A stretch of DNA of 64,000 nucleotides from Bacteroidota bacterium (GTDB lineage: Bacteria > Bacteroidota > Bacteroidia > B-17B0 > Aurantibacillaceae), in NCBI GenBank assembly GCA_018267825.1, contig JAFDXR010000012.1:1-64000 (forward strand), given 5' to 3'. The notes beneath the pieces were generated by a model. That model saw only the letters and a list, made by a program, of their open reading frames with translations, made no database searches and had not been told where the DNA came from. Positions 59,121-64,000 of the stretch are shown one piece after another. Position numbers and translations under genes: made by a program. Numbering within the stretch: position 1 is the stretch's first letter; each line of letters opens with the position of its first letter.

Positions 59121-60299
59121 CTATAAACTGTCAAAAGGGGTTGTAACTTTTTGTATACTGTTATTACTAACATGTGTATATATTTCTGTCGTTGTGCTGC
59201 GGCTGTGCCCCAATATGACCTGTATATAGCGTAGATCGGTTCCGCTTTCCAGTAAATGGGTGGCATAGCTATGCCTCAGCCAATGCAGTGTTACAGGCTT
59301 AGTTATATTACATTTTTCCAGAGCTTGTTTTAAGACAGCCGCCAGACTGCTGGCATCATAAGGGGTTTCCTTAGCCTGACCTTCAAAGAGCCATCGCTTA
59401 GGTCTGCAGGCAATAAAGTAACTTCTCAAAAGTTCAAGTGTTTTTTGAGATAAGGGCACAATGCGGTCTTTTGCGCCTTTAGCTTGCCTCACAATCAGCA
59501 GGTTTCTCTTGCTGTCTACATCCGTAATTTTTAAATTAAGCAATTCACTCCGGCGAAGACCGCAACTATAAATTAAACTCAGCATGGCCTTATGCTTTAA
59601 ATTACTATGCGCGTTTAAAATCCGTTTTACTTCTTCTTTACTTAATACATTGGGCAGTATTTTTTCACGTTTGGGCCGGTGAATTAATTCAATATCCATG
59701 CTTCTGTTTTCAATTGTTTTGAGAAATAATTTCAAAGCATTTACCACCTGGTTCTGGTACGATGCAGATAATTTGTGCTTAAGTATATAATCCGTATTGA
59801 AAGTAATAACATCCTGGTTTGTCAGATCCGAAATAGCCTTGGGATGATGGAAACGCAAAAATAGTGTTAAAGCATCTGTGTAAGTGTCAATTGTATGGTC
59901 ACTATACCGCTTGGATTTTAGCCAATTTGTAAACTGCAGCACTTTTTTTAAAACAGCTTCGTTAAGTAATGGAAGATCAGAACGTACTTTTACACCATGA
60001 ACGGAAGACAATTCTGAGGCTCTGGTGGATATACCTGAGGCCTGATATGTATGTTCTATAAGCGGCATTTGCAAATCACTATAATCTAACCACGCATAAC
60101 CATTCAGGATCTGAAATAACTCCTGTTTTATTGTGATCGAAGCGGGTAAATACCAGCAATTCATAGTTTTACTCCAACGTATAGGTTGCTTGTATAAACG
60201 TAGTCTTTTTAATAGGCTATCGTTTTTCACGAAATGTAATTGTACAACATCATGCTTGTCATGATGCGCCATCTGTAATTTAATAATCGGCAAAGTCAT
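59121..60299 (-). CDS. Tyrosine recombinase (Xer/IntI-like integrase)
   Basis: The 392-residue protein has the full tyrosine-recombinase set: Arg249 in CGLRRSELL, Lys274 in RQAKGAKDR, His339-x-x-Arg342 in HWLRHSYAT, His365 in LGHSRS and the nucleophile Tyr374 in EIYTHVS. An N-terminal SAM-like core-binding domain covers about 112-200. A 100-residue N-terminal arm domain (YKQPIRWSKTMNCWYLPAS) lies before it. From memory, Arg to first His is 131 residues in IntI1 and 96 in XerD; here it is 90, so the IntI-specific insertion is missing. The end VTTPFDSL resembles IntI tails. It lies at the head of the cassette array on the same strand. Starts at 60299 or Met10 (60272). Confidence 0.9.
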   Translation of the reverse strand: MTLPIIKLQMAHHDKHDVVQLHFVKNDSLLKRLRLYKQPIRWSKTMNCWYLPASITIKQELFQILNGYAWLDYSDLQMPLIEHTYQASGISTRASELSSVHGVKVRSDLPLLNEAVLKKVLQFTNWLKSKRYSDHTIDTYTDALTLFLRFHHPKAISDLTNQDVITFNTDYILKHKLSASYQNQVVNALKLFLKTIENRSMDIELIHRPKREKILPNVLSKEEVKRILNAHSNLKHKAMLSLIYSCGLRRSELLNLKITDVDSKRNLLIVRQAKGAKDRIVPLSQKTLELLRSYFIACRPKRWLFEGQAKETPYDASSLAAVLKQALEKCNITKPVTLHWLRHSYATHLLESGTDLRYIQVILGHSRSTTTEIYTHVSNNSIQKVTTPFDSL

Positions 60300-60352
60300 C
60301 TGCCAAAATTAAAAAAGAAGCCAGGGATATATTGCCACACTTTGTAGCAAAA

Positions 60353-60377
60353 AAAAGCCGCAAGTTTTGCGGCTTTT
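60353..60377 (-). terminator. Terminator after the SMC-like gene
   Basis: AAAAGCCGCAA pairs with TTGCGGCTTTT around the loop GTT, 23 bp after the stop codon of the large ATPase gene on the minus strand. It separates that gene from the recombinase gene. Confidence 0.8.
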
Positions 60378-60399
60378 CATTTTACAGGGAGGCAAGGGC

Positions 60400-63300
60400 T
60401 TAGGCCTGCACTTCCGTCACAATGCTTGGGAAGATCCTCACATTGCCATTGTCTTCGCGGCGGAACTGGTAGGTGTATTTGTAGTGACTTTCCAAACCAC
60501 TCTTGTTCGGGAGCCCGTTAATCATCATAATGTTGCGGTTCTTCGCAAAACGCAGAAGCTCGCGCAGGTAGTGGGCAGAGATCTGACCTACCTCGTCGAT
60601 GATACAGTGTACCTTGAAATCCTTACTGCTGCGGTGACTCGATTCCTTAATGAATACGTGCAACAGAGTAATATAGATAATGGCTTTTACCAGGATGTCG
60701 GTACCGGTGCTTCCGATGCTATCAATCTTATGGGTCCAGCCGGTTTCGTTCATCCCTTCTTTGATGTTGAACTTAAGTTCAAATAGATCTTGTAAGCGAA
60801 TTTCTTCCTGCTCCTGTTCCTTAATGGCCGAGCGGAGCTGCTCGAGCAGTTTCACCGCACGGTTGCTGATCTCGCGACTCTTGGTGCCGGTCGCAAAATC
60901 GGTGTTGAATAAACCTTCGTTGTATACCAGGCCATTCTCCTCGCGAAACTCTTCAATGCGCTTGAGGAGCTTATACACTTTGTTATCCGATTCCTCGAGC
61001 TTGATCTTGATAAACTCAATGAGCTTGCTCTCCTCGAACTCGGCTTTTTTAAAGTCTTCCGCAATGAGGGAAATAATGTGCTGGATTTTATCCTGCTGGT
61101 TGCTCAGCTCTTTTACCTTGGTGGCAATACTGTCGGTAACGAGACCGATCTGGGTGGCTGTTTCGGCAATGGAGAGCTCAATTTTATGTTCGTTGATGAA
61201 CGAACGCAGGTTCTGTGCAAAACGCTCGTATTCGGCCTGTGTGGCGTCGTGGCGGATCATGAAGTTGAAGTGGTTGTCGAGCCTGAACTTGCCTGCAAAC
61301 TCATTCACATAACGCTGAAATGCACCGTACTCTTCGTTGAAATGCGAATCGTTTTTGAGGAGCTGGGTACAAAGGTCCATCACACTGTAATTGGTTTTCT
61401 TTGGTTCGGCACGCTCAATGATCTCGGCATACTTGTTATATACCGGTGTTTCGCGGAAGTTTTTGGTGAAGTAATTGATCCCGTTGTTGAACTCAATGAG
61501 CTCCTCGTCAAAGGCACGTTTCTGCTTGTTGAGCTCCATGCGTTTGAGGTTGTATTTGCGTGTGGCCTCTTCGAGCTGGTTGCTCAGGTCGTTGGCCGAA
61601 CGCACATATTCATCTTTCTTCTGAATCAGGTCAGGCAATTTGTCAAATATCTCGCGTTTATCCTTAAGATAATCGCTCACGATCTGCGAGTACTGTTCAA
61701 TTTCCTTGAGAGCTTCCTGAAGTTCCTTAATGCGGTTGTCGATCTGTTTGATCTGTTTGCTGTCTACACCTTTCGATTTGAAATTGCTTTCTTTCTCTGC
61801 ACTGAGTTCGGCTTCCTTCTGCTCAAATTCCTTCACCTGGTTTTTCTTTTCTACTTCCAGTTCGCTGATCTCCGTTTCCTGGCGTGATTTGAGGTCGGCC
61901 AGGCGTTCTTCATTAAACACACGGAGTTTTTCAAACTGCAGGTGGAAATCGTCGAGGAGGTTATTCTTCTTTTTATTGAGAATAGCCAGCTCTTCTTCAA
62001 TAATATTGAGGCGTTGCCTGTTGCCGCTCAACGATTCTTCTACTTCTTTGCTGGCACGGGCTTTCCAGTCTTCGAGTTCGGCAATGAGTTTTTTCTCGCG
62101 TTTGTCGGCCAGCTCCAGGGAGTAGGCAAGTACTTTTACTTCTTCCTTGAGTTCACCCAGTTGTTTACCGTATTTATCGGCTGCCAGCATTTTCTCTTCG
62201 TTGTTGGTTACCTGAAATTGGTTCATGGCTTCTTCCAGATCGCGGATCGCTGCGAGGCGCTCGTTTTTCTCAAACTGGTATACTTCAATGGATTTTGATA
62301 CCACGCTCACATCGTCGAGCTTCAGCTTAATGCCATACAGCGATACATCTTTGCTGTCGGTAAGGCTTGGCTCCAGGTCGGTGCGGAACAGCAATTCCTC
62401 ATTCACCACTTTACCAATGGTGGTATGCCAGTCTTTCACGTTTTTCTCGAGGTAACCGTAAAGGGCATCGTGCTGCACATTCAGCTTATCTTCAATCTGC
62501 CTGATCTCCGTTTTTACACGGATGATCTCGTTATTTGTTTTCTGAATCTGGTTCTGTAAAGAGGTTTTGAGTTTTAACTCGAGGGCTTCCCACTCTTTCT
62601 GAAGGGTCTGCACCATGTTTTGTTTAATGGCACGCTCACTCTTGTTTTTATAGGATACCGCGCGAAGTTCGGCCAGCTCCATCTCATGCGCCTTGATCTC
62701 ATTTTCGTAGAAACGTGTATTGCGGATGACTTTCTCTTCCGATTTGAGTTCGTTGAACTCAATCTGCTTGGCTGTGATCTCGGCATTGGTTTCGCTGAGG
62801 GCATCTTCGCGTTTCTGTTTTAATTCGGCATCTTTTTTATTGAACTCGTTTTTCTGCAATAACTGCAACTCGTTGTAATGGTTGAAGATGTCGCTCGTAC
62901 GCGAGTTTATTTTATTGATGTAGGCGGTTTTGTCGTTACGCAACTGATCAATGAGCGATGAGTATTTCATCTCAATGCTTTGTACATTGGAGGTGAGCGA
63001 CTCGTACTCGCGGCGGGCTATGTTGAGCTCTACCTGAAGCTTTTCGCGCTCGGCATTTTTCTCAACGGCCTGTTCAATGTTTTTTTCTTTGTATTCTTTG
63101 AGTTTTTTATTGGCTTCGCGGATGGTACGGTCGTAGTAACCGATCTCTTCGCGGATATCTTTCTGTTTTTCTTCCAGCTGATCTTTGTGCGTCTCGTGGT
63201 CTTCACCCAGTTTTTCGAGTTCTTCTTCTTTTTGTTTGGAAGCCTTGAAAATAGTGTCGTTCTGGGTTTCGGCATAACGGAGGCTGCTGCCGAGTTTATC

Positions 63301-64000
63301 GGCCATTTCCATTTGCGCACCCTTGAGCATATGTACCTGATCGTATTTTTTATCGATAAATTCCATGAGCTGCTGGCTCTCTTTCTTCAGGAATGTTTCG
63401 ATATCGGTGTATTTCTCGTTGAACTGGCGCAACTGGCGCTCCACCTGCTCCAGCTTAATGCTGCTGTTTTCGGTGCTCAGGGAGTTGGCAATAAAATCCT
63501 TGATAAAGCGGGAGTCGATACTGCTCTTGGAGCTGAGGAATACGTTGGTAATCGATTTCGGAATGTTCTGGTATTTCTCGTTCCCCTTGAGGAGGTGAAA
63601 TTTAGATAAGAGTTTGTCGGTTTCGGTACCGTAAATAATATTCCGGTAACGCTCAAATGTATCGATCTGGTTGGAGATATAAATCCCGCGTTTTTCCAGT
63701 CCCTGGATAATTTCCTTGATTTTGAGGGCTTCGTCCTGCTCGTTGAAAAAATAATCCGGGTTGTATTCGGCATCCACAAAACGAAACACCAGTTTATTGT
63801 GGCGGTACACGATCACAAAGAAGGGCTTGTCTTCTGTTTTGATTTCGTAAATGAGGTAGGAGTTCTCGTAGCGGAAGTAGTGCTCCTCAAATGGTTTCTG
63901 TGAAGCAGAAATCCCGAGACCCCGGCTGTTGGCGCTGTAAAAGAACAGGATCGCACGCTGCAACGAGGTCTTTCCAAAGTTATTAGTTCCCACAAAACAG
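60400..64000 (-). CDS. SMC/MukB-like ATPase (DUF3584-type), N-terminus outside the window
   Basis: A partial gene of at least 1198 residues that runs off the window end. The Walker A motif GTNNFGKTS is at the very edge. A long coiled coil of Glu, Lys and Gln-rich heptads fills residues 200-1080 with a break near the middle, which is the SMC arm-hinge-arm layout. The C-terminal head has the Walker B CIIDEVGQI (Asp-Glu) and FRREDNGNVRIFPS. It resembles DUF3584/MukB-like proteins, including JetC of Wadjet. These ATPases load on DNA and extrude loops. Kleisin and KITE partners (JetA/JetB or MksF/MksE) would lie upstream beyond 64000; no nuclease gene (JetD) follows downstream. Confidence 0.78.
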   Translation of the reverse strand, partial: CFVGTNNFGKTSLQRAILFFYSANSRGLGISASQKPFEEHYFRYENSYLIYEIKTEDKPFFVIVYRHNKLVFRFVDAEYNPDYFFNEQDEALKIKEIIQGLEKRGIYISNQIDTFERYRNIIYGTETDKLLSKFHLLKGNEKYQNIPKSITNVFLSSKSSIDSRFIKDFIANSLSTENSSIKLEQVERQLRQFNEKYTDIETFLKKESQQLMEFIDKKYDQVHMLKGAQMEMADKLGSSLRYAETQNDTIFKASKQKEEELEKLGEDHETHKDQLEEKQKDIREEIGYYDRTIREANKKLKEYKEKNIEQAVEKNAEREKLQVELNIARREYESLTSNVQSIEMKYSSLIDQLRNDKTAYINKINSRTSDIFNHYNELQLLQKNEFNKKDAELKQKREDALSETNAEITAKQIEFNELKSEEKVIRNTRFYENEIKAHEMELAELRAVSYKNKSERAIKQNMVQTLQKEWEALELKLKTSLQNQIQKTNNEIIRVKTEIRQIEDKLNVQHDALYGYLEKNVKDWHTTIGKVVNEELLFRTDLEPSLTDSKDVSLYGIKLKLDDVSVVSKSIEVYQFEKNERLAAIRDLEEAMNQFQVTNNEEKMLAADKYGKQLGELKEEVKVLAYSLELADKREKKLIAELEDWKARASKEVEESLSGNRQRLNIIEEELAILNKKKNNLLDDFHLQFEKLRVFNEERLADLKSRQETEISELEVEKKNQVKEFEQKEAELSAEKESNFKSKGVDSKQIKQIDNRIKELQEALKEIEQYSQIVSDYLKDKREIFDKLPDLIQKKDEYVRSANDLSNQLEEATRKYNLKRMELNKQKRAFDEELIEFNNGINYFTKNFRETPVYNKYAEIIERAEPKKTNYSVMDLCTQLLKNDSHFNEEYGAFQRYVNEFAGKFRLDNHFNFMIRHDATQAEYERFAQNLRSFINEHKIELSIAETATQIGLVTDSIATKVKELSNQQDKIQHIISLIAEDFKKAEFEESKLIEFIKIKLEESDNKVYKLLKRIEEFREENGLVYNEGLFNTDFATGTKSREISNRAVKLLEQLRSAIKEQEQEEIRLQDLFELKFNIKEGMNETGWTHKIDSIGSTGTDILVKAIIYITLLHVFIKESSHRSSKDFKVHCIIDEVGQISAHYLRELLRFAKNRNIMMINGLPNKSGLESHYKYTYQFRREDNGNVRIFPSIVTEVQA

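Larger units (their letters stand above)
49516..60299 (-). mobile_element. Integron-like gene cassette array with tyrosine recombinase
   Basis: A recombinase gene (59121-60299) is followed on the same strand by a series of small, mutually unrelated genes, each bounded by a diverged copy of the same hairpin-forming element. On the minus strand each element starts after a gene stop with a core xxTAACA then AGCAAGC, and ends with GCTTG and core CGTTA. Cores at the far end are followed by similar cassette heads (GCAACCTTAA at 59012 and 57685). This is the organisation of an integron. Differences from classical integrons are a recombinase without an IntI-specific insertion, elements of up to 240 bp, and embedded promoters. 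The boundary at 49.5 kb is inferred from the last recognisable element. Confidence 0.65.

Noticed and set aside
49516-60299. Classical class 1-type integron
   Set aside because: The recombinase lacks the IntI insertion, is not divergent from the array, and the core sites only partly fit RYYYAAC/GTTRRRY. I therefore call it integron-like.
60400-64000. Complete Wadjet system
   Set aside because: Only the ATPase is in the window and no JetD-type nuclease follows it; partners would lie outside.
1-64000. CRISPR arrays, tRNA or rRNA genes
   Set aside because: I saw no regularly spaced direct repeats with unique spacers and no tRNA TPsiC-like signatures or rRNA sequence in reading the window.

Overview
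The window looks like chromosomal DNA of a Bacteroidota member, probably from the Chitinophagales/Sphingobacteriales side. The evidence is the abundance of small signal-peptide and lipobox proteins, family members typical of the phylum (DUF4846, DUF5713, RpoA-CTD-like zinc-ribbon protein, propeller-type LytS kinase with LytTR regulator, Bacteroidota-type tyrosine recombinase), and promoters of the phylum's TTTG / TAnnTTTG type. I saw no rRNA, tRNA or CRISPR array.

Layout. Positions 1-9.4 kb hold housekeeping-like genes on both strands: a PA0069-type radical SAM protein, an XRE regulator with a palindrome at its promoter, a CobB-like sirtuin translationally coupled to a DUF2130 protein, a cytochrome c lipoprotein, a 2-oxoglutarate oxygenase, a DUF4139 protein and an FMN reductase. 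A duplicated palindrome-rich non-coding block lies at 5.34-5.84 kb. From 9.5 to 16 kb a minus-strand run carries a tightly overlapping DUF4846/MmcQ/GNAT/GNAT/NTF2-like cluster, then a haem-motif lipoprotein, a Tat-type Rieske protein and small stress-type domains. From 16 to 49.5 kb almost everything is on the minus strand and consists of secreted, lipoprotein or small membrane proteins of unknown function. Recognisable enzymes and regulators lie among them: D-2-hydroxyacid dehydrogenase, Tet(X)-like monooxygenase with an AraC regulator, VOC protein, GNAT, LytS/LytR pair, acyltransferase 3.

The most interesting part is 49.5-60.3 kb. Twelve small unrelated genes, nearly all on the minus strand, are separated by diverged but homologous elements of about 50-240 bp. 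Each full element starts with a CTAACG/ATAACG core and ends with a TGTTA core, with GCAAGC/GCTTGC and GC-rich arms between, so each can fold into a long hairpin like an integron attC site. Several carry a Bacteroidota promoter (TTTG, 19-20 bp, TATCTTTA/G) directed into the next gene. A tyrosine recombinase lies directly at the head of the array; its catalytic spacing is Xer-like and shows no IntI-specific insertion. I interpret this as an integron-like mobile cassette array served by a non-IntI recombinase. The cargo includes GNAT, metallophosphoesterase, SUKH/SMI1, a Crp plus quinone-reductase pair, a YcxB-like membrane protein and several unknowns. An eroded remnant of the same element lies at about 44.6-44.7 kb.

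The window ends inside a large SMC/MukB-like ATPase (DUF3584-type) on the minus strand whose start lies beyond position 64000.
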